This document shows, piece by piece, positions 10,961 to 21,370 of a stretch of DNA of 64,000 bases. The DNA comes from Blasia pusilla (lineage: Eukaryota; Marchantiophyta; Marchantiopsida; Blasiales), in contig CM114272.1 of NCBI GenBank assembly GCA_050084515.1, positions 8,680,001-8,744,000 of the forward strand, in the 5' to 3' direction. The position numbers were made by a program, and so were the translations under genes. Position 1 is the stretch's first letter, and every line of letters starts with the position of its first letter. The notes beneath the pieces are model-generated. The model saw only the letters and a program-made list of their open reading frames with translations, made no database searches and was not told the origin of the DNA.

Positions 10961-12059
10961 CTGCGTTTAGTGCGAGTACTCCTCAATCAACAATAAACCC
11001 AGACTCTGCTCCACAATGACGGTGTGGATCCGTGATCGAGACGCTGCGGTGCGGCCACGAGGGGCAAGGCGCGGCAATTGGCGACGCGTTGTGGCTACGG
11101 GCGTCACGGCACGGTACTCGATCGTCGTCAAGCGGCTACCACTCTCAACATAGCAGCATGAAATCCAAACTCAAACACCATAACTGGAGGTCATCTACCA
11201 TCATTGGTTGATGACAAAACTACAATGATGGTGGCGGCCAAACCAAAGTACGTGGTGGCGGTGCAAGTCAGAGAATCAACGGTGGTCGTGGAAGACCCTC
11301 CACTTCGTAATGGCGGCAATGGCAACCAAAGGATGGACAACGGCCGAATGTAGCTCTGAGCAACGCTAGGCAATGGCAACGGTGGCCGGTGGCCAGTGGA
11401 CGGTAGACCGTTGATGGTGACGGTTGACCTTTGATGGTGACAACGGACCATTGATGGTGATGGTGACTATGACGGTGACGGCCGCCGCCGGCATGGCGGC
11501 CGGCTTAGGGTTTGAACAATTTAACCCTAAAAATCGTCTAGCAATGGCAATTTTGCAAGATTGACCATAAATGTTTACTCGCAACTTCAAATTTTTCATT
11601 GTTTGTTGCACAACGTGCATAGCTTCATGATCTACAACAACGTCAAAAAATATTTGGAATTGGACATTCCAGTAAAAACTGACGGGGATTGTTGTAAAGC
11701 CCAATGTCTCTTTCTCCTACACAAAATTTGACAGCGTTCTCGCGCTGATTTCTCCCAACCAAGATGTAAAACCTATAAAAATACAAATCAGCAAGTTACA
11801 TGATGCTCCCGACAGAACCGGCATGGAGCAAACCGCCCCCATAATCAATCTCTATCAGAAATTGGGCAGCGCTTTCGTGCACCACTCTTCCACACGAAAA
11901 ATCGGCAAATGCAAAGAACAATCAAAGCAGCCCTTGCTCCGGTGAGCACTCTCATGAGCTGCTGAACGGGGAATACAGTCCCCAACCTGCAAAAAGAGCG
12001 AGTGACCAGCAAGCTCCCCTATGAAGCTCTCTCACTCTCTCATTCTCTCTTTGTAAAGT
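10961..12059 (-). other. copy A 5' leader
   Basis: This is the sequence between A's 5' LTR and its gag remnant. About 11,200-11,500 is a low-complexity stretch of repeated TGGTGACGG/CAACGGTGG-like words. Reading frames in it are repeat-derived and not supported as genes. I see no convincing tRNA primer-binding site. The leader shares no obvious sequence with the leaders of copies B and C. Confidence 0.55.
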
Positions 12060-12063
12060 AAGA

Positions 12064-12126
12064 TGTCACATCAGAGTAGCCGATAGGCCGAGATCTATCG
12101 TGGATAGGGCGTAGGAGCCAGCGGAC
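12064..12126 (+). repeat. copy B 5' LTR, only the first 63 bp
   Basis: These 63 bp match the first 63 bp of the 3' LTR (21,371-21,433) with two mismatches, then the sequences part. The rest of the expected 618-bp LTR, including the TATA box, is missing. The near identity suggests a fairly recent insertion. Confidence 0.8.
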
Positions 12127-13989
12127 TATCCCCCCCATTTATTGCCCTCCCCAACAGTTGGGGAGGCCCATAGGGGTGCGGGCCAGGCCCCTCCCCCCCC
12201 CTCTCCCCCGCATTTAGGGCCCAAGGGGCCCGCATAGGGCCGCGGGCCCAAGTTCTCCCCCCCTCTCCAACGTGGTACCACCGACCATAGTCGGTCGGAT
12301 AGTTGTAGCGAACGTGGTTGGTAGCACGGACGAGGTTGGTCAGGCGAACGCGGTGACGCATGGGCAACGTGATGGCAGGGAGGACGTCAACGTGCTGAGT
12401 GACCGACAAGGTGGACAGCGGGCGTGACATGATGTTTTTGGGGCACGACAGGGCGTTGCGAGAGTTTACGATGGAGGGGCACTGTGCATGATGCCGACGG
12501 GTGGTCCGCATCTATTGACGGGAGGATCGACGTGTTGGTCAAGGGGAGTGTTATGTTGCGGAGACTATCATATCATGTGGAGGAGTGCATATTGACGGTG
12601 CAGCAGGTTGGAGGGCGTGATGAGGCTACCCATTCGAGTCCCTTTTCCCGCACTTGTCGTATGTGATTGAGAGTGTTGGGTATCGGGTAGTAGCTGATGC
12701 TAGATGGGTGCAGTGATGGTGATGAGTGTAGATTCTTTTCATGTGTAGCATGTTGGTGGATATACGATGGTTGCCGAGTAGGGGTCGCGTGTATGACCCG
12801 AGAGAGTGTCGCTAGGTTAGGGAGGCTCATGGTGAGCCCGAGTGTTGAGCGTGCGTGAGGCCGGGTATGTCATCACGGGGTCGACGTTAGCATAGGTGAG
12901 CTAGTGAGGCGTGTGGGAGACTCTCAGTGAGTCTGAGTGCTTGAGCGGGTGAGATAGGGTTTGTCATCATGGCGTTCTTCCAGGGTTCGGAAGAACGGGG
13001 TAGTGCGAGCAGTGGTAGTGGTGTGATACGGTGTCGCGCCCCTACTCTCCTTGAACGTCAATCTTTAGTGTTGCGGAAGCGTGCGTTCAGTAGGTCACGA
13101 ACTCATTGCCGATCTGCACCCAAACACGCACTCTCGTTAGTCGGGTTTGGCCAACCGGCGTTCCAACCCACCGAGTCCTAAACTCGGCGTCTCATCAAGC
13201 TCAACCTTCCTTAGTTCCTAGCTCCCAACATATGGCAAGTCCTTCAAGATTTGGAACAGACTTCCTGGTTAGTCCAGGGATCTAAAACGGCACTTGCACG
13301 CCTAGCGATCCCAACTGTTCAACGGTCCTCGTGTGAGTTCCGAACCGAGACCCAAGTAATTGAGTCGCGGCGTGAAATCCAAGAGGGATGTCTAAAATCG
13401 CCTCAATGGACTTGGTGCAGGTTTTTCAACCCAACGCCCAAACTCGCGTTCCGTTCCATGCCCTTGAGCCGCCCCGCGGCGCAGAAAGTGAAGTTTGGGT
13501 TCCAAGCACTCTCGGAGACCTTCCCCCTTACTAGTACTTCTGGGGTTCTCCAATAACCCCTCCCCTTTGGGAAAAGAGGTTCGGGCCCTTCATTGTGGCC
13601 CTCAACCCGACTCCACTTACAGTCGTTTTCGGGTCGTATCTCAGCCGCTGCTTATGCGTTTGCAGCGATCTTTGGTGCATTTGAACCGGCTCTTCATAAG
13701 CTTTCCAACGCACTCTTATTTGCTCCAAACGCATCTTGGCGCTAAAAGTTATGGCCATAAATACAGTCGGAAACTCTCAAACGCAAGTGGCGTTCCAAGT
13801 CCGGATCTTTCCTTTGGCAACCCACTTCCTAGACTCGACTTCTTTCAAGTCTCATTCCGCGTTTGGTCCAGGTTTCCGAGTCGCGACCATCACATCTGAA
13901 CGCGGGACTTCTCGCTCGCGTCTCATCTCTTGTCTCCTCTTTGAGACACTCCAACGCGCAAACCATCTTAGCGTGAGCCCGCTAATGTT
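12127..13989 (+). other. copy B GC-rich 5' leader
   Basis: A long leader (1.86 kb) lies between the LTR stub and gag. The first 150 bp are C-rich homopolymer runs; later parts are GC-rich without known motifs. The reading frames found here do not resemble known proteins. The sharp change from LTR to C-rich sequence at 12,127 may mark a deletion or a rearrangement. Confidence 0.5.
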
Positions 13990-15433
13990 CCGATGTTCCG
14001 CTTGGCACTTGTTTGGTCATGAGGGTCGCGACATACGGAGTGGAGTGAGATACCGAGGGGTTACCACTGAGGAGCTCCCTCGACATCCATCCGTGACTGG
14101 ATCGTCATCATTGGACACTGGGTCTGGTGACGAGATCACCGACAGAGACAGTAGTACTTGGCAGGAGATGGACGACATGGGCCATCGGGGCATGCGTCGT
14201 TTCTCGGGTGCAGTGGGCACCATCGACTTAGATGATTTCATCCAGGAGTTCGACACATGGTGCGACTTCCAGGAGATACAAACCCCGACACGGTTCAACC
14301 CTTTCATGGCATTCAAGGGGTTGTTCCAGCACTTGGAGGGTCCTCCGATGGATGACTACATGGAGTTTTGATCACTATATTCAGTAGAGATCGATGCCTG
14401 GAGGATGTATTGGGCTCCAGGGTATGTGTAGGCATATGATGGGATTGTGAGAGAAGAGAGACCCACACCATCAGCCCGGAGACTAGATGGAGAGGAGGGA
14501 AGTGAGACAAGCGATGTGGTAGAGACCTTTGGTGGTAGAGGGCCACCCAGCTTCAGCCCCACAGTGGAGTTCTTCCGACAGTTGGGGAAGAGCTACCAGG
14601 GCGTACGCACCAACAAGCTGAAGAGTCTACAGGATTTTCAGCGACGATCGGGTGAGAGTTTGAGAGAGGTATTCACACGCATGAGGAGGCTGATCATTGC
14701 TACGTTTGGAGTGATTGAGGCGCAGTCAGTCGAGTATTGGTATGGGGTTTTGGACCGAGAACTACGGAGGAGAGTCCGAGATGCGGTACTGATTCACACA
14801 GCGGAGCCCACATTGAAGGTGGTCTTTGAGTTGTCTGAGCGTATTGAGCTCAACATGAGTGAGGAGCAGGTAGTGACCGCTGGATTTTCTCGAGAGTCGA
14901 CGGGTCCACGAGCGGCGGTGATCCCACAGGTGCTACAGCGAGCACCAGTACCACGGGAGCGGGCCAGTGTGCCTAGAGAGCAGGGCGGGTACCATGAGCC
15001 TGTGAGGCAACGACCCGCACCTACATATGTTGCCCAGCAGGGACCGATGTGGTCTTGTTGGACGTGTGGAGGGGCCCATATGCAGAGAGACTGCCCACAG
15101 CATGGGAGAGCACCACCAGCGCCTCCGATTGCTCAAGAGCCATAGAGGATGGCTCCACCACAACACCTGTGTGACCATTGCCACAGATATGGTCACACTA
15201 GGGATAGATGTTTTGACCTTCGACGAGGGGCACGTCCAGAGGTAGGCCAAGGTCCTCGGGGCGGTCGTCCTAGAGGAGGTCGGGGAGTTCTTCCTGGACG
15301 TGGAGGACCACCACCAGCTAGAGGAGATGGAGCAGGAGCACTAGAGCCGGCACTTCTCTCACGCATCGATCAGTTGGAGCAGAGGATTGCTGCCATAACG
15401 ATGATGCAGCTTAGGGAAGGCATGGAGCTGTGA
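13990..15433 (+). pseudogene. copy B gag with two zinc knuckles
   Basis: The N-terminal block (RRFSGAVGTIDLDDF, QEFDTWCDF, FNPFMAFKGLFQHLEG) ends at a TGA near 14,370. The frame 14,447-15,145 continues with SPTVEFFRQLGKSYQGVR and LQDFQRRSGESLREVFTR, the conserved gypsy gag core. Two knuckles follow: CWTCGGAHMQRDC (spacing one short of canonical) and CDHCHRYGHTRDRC (canonical CX2CX4HX4C) in a third open piece, 15,149-15,433, after a TAG. An Arg/Gly-rich tail (RGGRPRGGRG) then leads to a short heptad-like segment (LLSRIDQLEQRIAAI). The protein would form the particle and package RNA. Confidence 0.85.
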
Positions 15434-16480
15434 GCAGCTAGTGTGACTCCAGTCTCTACCTCTTACCCTGACCCGGGTGAGGATCTCTCCAGTATGGGAT
15501 TTATGTGTAGTGCAGCCCAGGTTGAGGCGGTGCGGTGGTGACTCGGGGTGTCTGCGAGAGGCACCGAGCCATCGAGAGGTGGAGTTGAGATTGACCCACG
15601 AGGGGACCGATGGGCGGCAGCCAGGGTTCCCACGATCGTTCACATTGTCGGAGGCACTACACACACCATCGATGGTGCCTCGACGACTAGCGGTACCTAC
15701 AGTTCAGGCACCTACGTCGACGTCACGAGGAGTTGGAGTGACAACTCCTATGCCGGCTCAAGTGGAGTCAATGTCAACTATAGTGTTGGAGGTGGCCACT
15801 AGAGTGAGTCAGACTCCGCTATTTTCCGCCATAGAGTTGGCGACGTTGGGAGTTAGACCAGCTGAGGTGTTCCGGTTGGCCGCCACATTGTGTGAGCGTG
15901 GAGAGATGACTGCTTCTTGTTCAGAGGTAGTTGAGGAGGTGGTGGACTTGCCCTCAAAGCCGGTGCTTGGGACGTTCCCCACAGAGTCATGGCATGCAGC
16001 GGCGGCGAAGTTGGTAGATATGCCAGCTCGACCGGCCATAGAGCGAGTAGTGGTGACACCTGGAGTAGTGTTACTGGATAACTGAGCTGGAGTATTTCGC
16101 TTGGTTAGTCCAACGGGGACGGTATACCACCCGCACCGCGTCCTACTTGATTCGGAAGCGCAACCCTTGATGTTAGGGAAGGCGGCGTGTTTAGCGTTGG
16201 GGTTACGGAAGGCCGACATTGAGCCTTGTCCCTTCCAGATACAGACCTTGATTGGGGGCGTATCACCTACTCAAAATATGACTCGACAGGAGATTGTTGT
16301 CAAAGTCCAACCAGAGCATGCGACGGATAGTGCTATGGTGCGCACACGTGCAATTACGACACCAACTGAGTCGTACGATGTGTTGGTGGGGAGTACAGTG
16401 TTATATCCCCTAGGATTCATCCTTGACTTCTGGGAGGAGACCGTTGCTTATCGCCAGGATGGCGGTCGTGACAACCGGTG
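15434..16480 (+). pseudogene. copy B protease region
   Basis: After a decayed linker the frame 16,101-16,481 gives the retropepsin-like domain: YHPHRVLLDSEAQPLMLGKA at about 16,120-16,180, then a flap region and YDVLVGSTVLYPLGF. Copies A and C read DSG at the active site, while B reads DSE, which should abolish aspartic protease activity. Upstream, frame 15,477-16,085 holds the segment ETWHAA-like to VVTPGVVLLDN that also precedes the protease in A and C. Confidence 0.75.
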
Positions 16481-17796
16481 AGTCGATTACCGTGCGGTTT
16501 ATGGGGCGAGGTGGTCGATCACGAGGCGAGTCTGTGACCAGGTTGGCGGCTTTCACAGGTAGTGTTAGTTGGCCAGGAGAGTTGTTGGAGGGGAACGCAC
16601 ATGCGGAGGATGTCCCAGTAGCGGATAGTCCCACGGAGAGACAGGCCATGGCGGGTGTCTCTTCCCATGTTGGCGAGGCCTCTTCACCATTGTGGGGTAC
16701 GACTCGGGAGCTACAGAGGAGTGCCAACAACCTCGTGAGGCAGGCGTGGAGTCATGTTTTTATCCCAGAGCAGCAAGAGTCACGTGGCGATCGGGCTCTT
16801 GGAGTGGAGACGATGACCCCACTAGATACCACACCTGTTGTGTGGCAGTGCCCAAAGGAGGGTGTTAGGGTGTTAGATCTCTTCGGAGGGATTAGCACCG
16901 GATTGGCTGCCATATTGCAGGCGGGCATACGGGTGCATCAGTACCTTTATGTGGAGAGAGATGAGACCGCGCGGCGAGTATCATTACGTCACATGGCGAG
17001 ATTGGTCCAGAGGTATCGTGAGTTGTTGTCGGTATCTGCAGTACGGGGATACCAGCATACGCTACCCGCCGACATCTCTTAGGTGGGGGCGCAGGATCTG
17101 GATAGAGTTGGCACCATTCATTTGGTGATTGCTGGATGGCCATGTCAGGGTCATTCATCAGCTGGCCGAGGATTTGGATTGCATGATCCAAGGTCACGGA
17201 TGTTTTGGGAGATGCTGCGAGTATTACGACACTTGCAGGAGAGTCAGATATGTTCTCCAGCGTACATTTTGGAGAACGTGCCATTTTTGGGAGACACTCG
17301 TGCACGTGTGATGACGAGTGTACATCAAGTGAGGTCCTGGTTGGGACGTGCTGTGTTGTTAGATGCAGCGAGAGTTGGGTCACGTGCCCATCGTCCACGA
17401 CTGTGGTGGACGAACCTGATACCATCAGAGGTACTGAGTCGAGCCTACAGTGGAGTCCACAGAGCACCACATCTCACAGTGGATGCTATTTTGGGCTTAG
17501 GGCGTCGATCTCAGGTGGTGACACGGAATGATAGACCACCGTTGGCCATGGCCAATAGGGTGGGGGAGTTGAGGGCAGCCTTACCTACGTTGGTGAGCTT
17601 CCCAGCATCCCATGCCTTTCGTCAGGGAGGGCCAAGCATGATTTGGGATGCGGTGACCGGAGTATTGGAGGAGCCTCTACAGATGAGCGAGTGCGCCATG
17701 GGGTTCACTACGGTACTACATCGTGCCAGCGTGGATCGAGGCATCACGGAGACAGTGTTGGGGCGGCGATGGACCTCAACTGTCTCACATGGATAG
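16423..17796 (+). pseudogene. copy B DNMT3-like cytosine-5 methyltransferase, one stop from open
   Basis: Two open stretches in the same frame (16,423-17,079 and 17,083-17,796) are separated only by a TAG at 17,080-17,082, where copy C has TTG. Motif I is VLDLFGGISTGL (16,870-16,905). The AdoMet-contact segment YLYVERDE follows. Motif IV is GWPCQGHSSAGRG with the catalytic Cys codon at 17,143-17,145. Motif VI is ENVP (ENV at 17,272-17,280). Motif VIII is RAHRPRLWWTN (from 17,383). The motif IX-X region has MGFTT near 17,700, and a frameshift near 17,765 moves the final motif (AMDLNCLTW) into another frame. The first 140 or so residues are a linker following the protease with no known domain. 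Expected activity is cytosine-5 DNA methylation in the nucleus; the specificity (de novo, sequence context) cannot be read. Confidence 0.9.
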
Positions 17797-18543
17797 TCAC
17801 CTAGGTATGGCTGAAAGCGAGACGGATGCGAGTGTCATCCATGCCGCCACGCCCATTTAGCCGACCATTGCCCTCTGTGGTGGTCTACGAGGCATTGGTG
17901 GGGCGAGACGAGGAGAGATAGGCACCCATGGACTTCCTGGGACGTCGTTCGAGCAGAGAGTGCGAAGGCGGCTAGAGTAGCACATGTTCATTTTTCGGAT
18001 GTGGAGCATGGTGTAGGAGGTCAGAGTGGAGTGGCTGTTGCGGAGGTGGCAAGGATTGCTACATAGCAACCAAAGCCGGAGGTTGCGTCCTCTCCGAGTG
18101 AGGTCACGATGGAGACTTGGGAGCCTGTGATAGGTCTCAAGTTGATAGGAGGAGAGCGACGGCGAGTTCATAGGTTTCTGAGAGGGCATGTTAGTTGTTT
18201 TGCCTTCAGTATGAGAGACTTGGGTACGCTGAAGGGTCTCGCGATACGGATTGAGTTGGCTAGTGATACGCCGATCTTTCGTCGACCCTAGAGGTATTCT
18301 AATATGGAGCGAGCCTTGATTCAGAGCAGGAGTCAGGACTTGTGGAGTTATCACATGGGGAGTATGCATCTGCCATAGTCATGCCGCGAAGAAGGATATG
18401 TATGGCAATTGGACGGATAGGCGGATGTGTGGAGATTACCGTCCTATCAACCGACAGACGAGGTCAGATCGGTATGCCATGCCTACTCCTGAGGAGATCT
18501 TTGATGCGGTAGGGCATGCAAAGATCTTGATACTTTAGATCTC
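17797..18543 (+). pseudogene. copy B DNMT-RT linker and RT N-terminus
   Basis: A conserved linker joins DNMT and RT in all copies; here METWEP, then RRRVHRFLRGHVSCFAFS and LGTLKGLAIRIELASDTPIF (18,109-18,291) lead into RT. Between 18,291 and 18,543 the finger region of RT (equivalent to NWTDRRMCGDY and the following PINRQT) is spread over several frames with stops. Confidence 0.7.
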
Positions 18544-19458
18544 GTGATCGGCTATCATCGCTTCCTATCGAGGTTGGAGGACAGGAGAAGACTGACGATT
18601 CAGGGGATAGATCGGTTCGGGAGAGATTGCTTGTATCAGTGGCGGTTCTTACCATTTGGGTTGAAGAACGCGCCTACGGAGTCTCAGAGAGTGATGGATA
18701 GGATTTTGGCTGGCTTGGATTTTGTACGATGTTACATAGATGATATTCTTATCTTCAGTTCCACGGTTGAGGAGCATGAGCGACACTTGGAGGAGGTGTT
18801 TCGGCGATTGCAGTTACATGGACTGAAGTTACATCCAGGCAAGTGCAGATTCTTTCAAGAGCAGATTGAGTACTTGGGACACACCATATACCCGAGTGGG
18901 TTAGGCGTTCAGCAGACGAAGGTAGAGGCTATTGCGCAGATTCCACGCCCTACAGATGTGAGTCGAGTCCGAGCATTTCATGGACTGGCAAACTTCTCTC
19001 GACGGTATGTCAAGGGTTTTAGTGCGATCGCAAAGTCTTTGACCTTGTTGACGAGACTTGATCAGGTATGGTTGTGGGGAGATGATCAGGAGCGAGCATT
19101 TCAGGAGCTTAAGGACAGGTTGACGTCCTCACCCATTTTACAGAGATCGGTTAGGGGTCGCCCATTCCAGTTACATCCGGATTGGAGCATGTTGGGTCTA
19201 GGAGCAGTGCTTACTCAGAGGGATGACGAGGAGAGGGAGTTCGTTGTGGCTTACGCGAGCCGATCGAACAACATTGCAGAGGCAAAGTACAGCTCCTACG
19301 AGGGAGAGTGCTTGGCTGCAGTGTGGGCCGTGGCACATTTTAGGTGTTATTTATTCGGCAACCCTTTCACACTTATCACTGATCATCAGCCATTGAGGTG
19401 GTTGATGGAGTCCGACAAGCTTACGGGAAAGCTTGCCAGGTGGGCTCTATTACTATAG
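18544..19458 (+). pseudogene. copy B reverse transcriptase and RNase H, open 304 codons
   Basis: This long open stretch covers the RT palm and thumb and most of RNase H. Visible motifs are YQWRFLPFGLKNAPTESQ, the catalytic CYIDDILIFS (YIDD at 18,733-18,744), HGLKLHPGKCRFF, YLGHTIYPSG and VRAFHGLANFSRRYVKGF. RNase H has FQLHPDWSMLGLGAVLT with the first Asp, the Glu-bearing YEGECLAAVWAVAHFRCYLF and TDHQPLRWLM with the third acidic residue. A TAG at the end of LARWALLL stops it. The active-site residues are intact here, unlike copy A. Confidence 0.9.
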
Positions 19459-20470
19459 GAGTATGAGTTTGAGGTGGTTCATAGGCCAGGTCGGCTGAAC
19501 CAGGATGCGGATGGGTTGAGTCGTAACCCATGTCCGAGTCAGAGAGACGACACAGGAGCTTGATGGCACGGAGAGAGTGATGAGGAGATGGTGCCCGGTT
19601 GGCATGCATCTGCCTATCTTTGTTGGTTGACTATGGCAGGTCAGCCATAGGTGATGACTCCAGTGGTGGGATTGGATAATGAGTCTTTGGATCCGGAGAT
19701 TAGTGAGGAGGCGACAGGTGGTCATGATATCCATGACGACGTGGAGGTTGTGGAGTTCTTGCGCACTAGCGTCATTGCGAGTACAGTGAGTGCTAGGGAG
19801 TGGAATCGGATCCTACAGAGAGCCAAGAGGTTCAGGTGGGAGGGGACTCATATTTTGCGGGTATGGGGAGATGGTAGGATACGAGTGGTACCTCATCCTT
19901 CCCAGCGAGCACGTGTAGTGCGACATGCCCATGAGGAGTTGGGACATTTCGGAGTAAAGCGTATTTTGACTTACTCCAGGTTGATATTGGTGGCGGCATG
20001 CATATTGGGGTACAGCTGAGTTTGTGGCGGATGTATGGTGGTATGTGACAGAGTGCGAGCATCCTTCAATGCTCCCACTCCGCAGTTACATCCTTTGCCG
20101 ATTATGGGTTTAGGTTATCGGTGGAGTTTAGACTTTGCGGCACCTTTGCCATTGACAGGGCGTCATCATAGGTACGTGTTGGTCATGGTGGAGCATTTCT
20201 CCAAGTGGATAGAGTTGGTGGCACTACCGGACAAAGCGGCGAGGAACGGCTTATGCGTTTCTAGATCGTGTGCTTAGTCACTTTGGTGCACCGGCGGAGG
20301 TGTTGGTGACGGTGGTACCGAGTTCAGGGGAGAGTTTCAGGCCTTGTGTGATCAGGCCGATAGATCACCGCACCACGTCGGATCATCCCGAGGCGGATGG
20401 ATTGGCGGAGAGAGTGGCAGACGGTGAAGAGAGGATTGCGCAAGTATGGCTTGCAGCGGGATAGTTGAGG
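19459..20470 (+). pseudogene. copy B integrase core
   Basis: The spacer with NQDADGLSRNPCP ends RNase H. The segment 19,651-20,019 then reads through RILQRAKRFRWEGTHILRV to the zinc domain start HAHEELGHFGVKR; the CxxC half is disrupted near 20,020. The catalytic core begins GLGYRWSLDFAAPLPLTG and YVLVMVEHFSKWIELVALP (20,035-20,277). The second Asp region and the Glu-bearing EADGLAERV are in other frames to 20,464. It would integrate the cDNA; several frame breaks make it non-functional. Confidence 0.82.
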
Positions 20471-20619
20471 GAGTGGGACCTCGATTTGCCATGGTTGGCT
20501 ATGGGTTATCGCTTTAGTCGGGAGCATCCTTGGCGTCATTTTCACCGTACTTTTTGCTCTTTGGGAGAGAGCCAGATTTACCGCAGCGATTCGACGTGAC
20601 ATGGCGGAGGTGTTAGATC

Positions 20620-21154
20620 TTGATGATCCGGATGTGTGGGGTGCAACATGTTCTCCAGAGGGCAGAAGTTTTTCGTAGAGTTATGCCTATGGCCTTTGAG
20701 AACTTAGCTATTGCCCAGCATAGAGATACATTGAGGTACGCGACCATTCGTGGAGGAGGTTATCGTCCAGGGATTAGGAGGTTTCATCCTGGAGATTACG
20801 TGTATTTACAGCATGCGGCACCCACGATGCTAGATGTCACTGCAGGGCGCACGATCCTACGTGTGCGTGAGGTATTACCGACCGGAGTCCTCATGTTGGA
20901 GGGACGGGATGGTATGGTTTGGAAGGATCATGTGCTTTTGTGCGCCATGTCATCTTCCGAACGTAGATGGGATGGTGGATCCGAGCTTGGCAGTGGTACC
21001 TCCAGGCTTGAGGTGTATGTTGTGCGGATCTACGAGGGGTGCAGCCACCATGTTGGTATGTGATGGTTGTTCTCAAGGGTGGCATATGTCATGTCTGACC
21101 CCCCCTCTTGATGTGGTTCCCACGGGACGATGGATGTGTCCGAGATGTGTATAG
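20620..21154 (+). pseudogene. copy B integrase C-terminal tail with intact PHD finger
   Basis: The tail has YATIRGGGYRPGIRRF, GDYVYLQHAAP and VTAGRTILRVREVLPTGVL, resembling the SH3-like/GPY-type C-terminal module of gypsy integrases. A frame change near 20,950 leads into the frame that carries APCHLPNVDGMVDPS and then a complete PHD finger at 21,014-21,148: CMLCG, CDGCSQGWHMSC, and WMCPRC, ending at TAG 21,152-21,154. All eight C4HC3 zinc ligands and the Trp before the last CxxC are present. Gypsy chromoviruses often end in a chromodomain; here a PHD finger takes that place. I infer it tethers the integration complex to particular chromatin. Confidence 0.88.
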
Positions 21155-21220
21155 GGTAGTAGGTCATGTGAGAGAGATGTGATATTTTCTATCTGGAGTT
21201 GGGGGGATCGAACTTCCAGC

Positions 21221-21368
21221 TAGGGGGGCGGTTGTGTGATCTCCATGTATATGTATGAGTTGATTTTTGTACATGTGTGGATCGACTCGTGTGTGGGGAA
21301 GATCGGTGTTGTGTGGTGTAGATGTGATGAGCGATGTATGTTGTGTAGCGATATGTATGCGCACGACA
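21221..21368 (+). repeat. copy B polypurine tract and duplicated LTR-end unit
   Basis: The polypurine tract AGGGGGGCGG (about 21,222-21,231) is followed at once by a 137-bp unit (21,232-21,368) that is nearly identical to the last 137 bp of the LTR (21,852-21,988). Both start TTGT(G/A)TGATCTCC and end GCGCACGACA. Two bases (GC) separate the unit from the LTR start. Confidence 0.75.
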
Positions 21369-21370
21369 GC

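Noticed and set aside
12095-12511. 138-codon minus-strand frame in copy B's leader
   Set aside because: Low-complexity C/G-rich translation with no recognisable protein, inside an element leader.
21232-21368. Treating the 110-137-bp unit as the whole LTR
   Set aside because: The target-site duplications and B's 5' end (TGTCACATC) place the LTR start at 21,371, and the TATA box lies between the two units; the unit alone cannot be the LTR.
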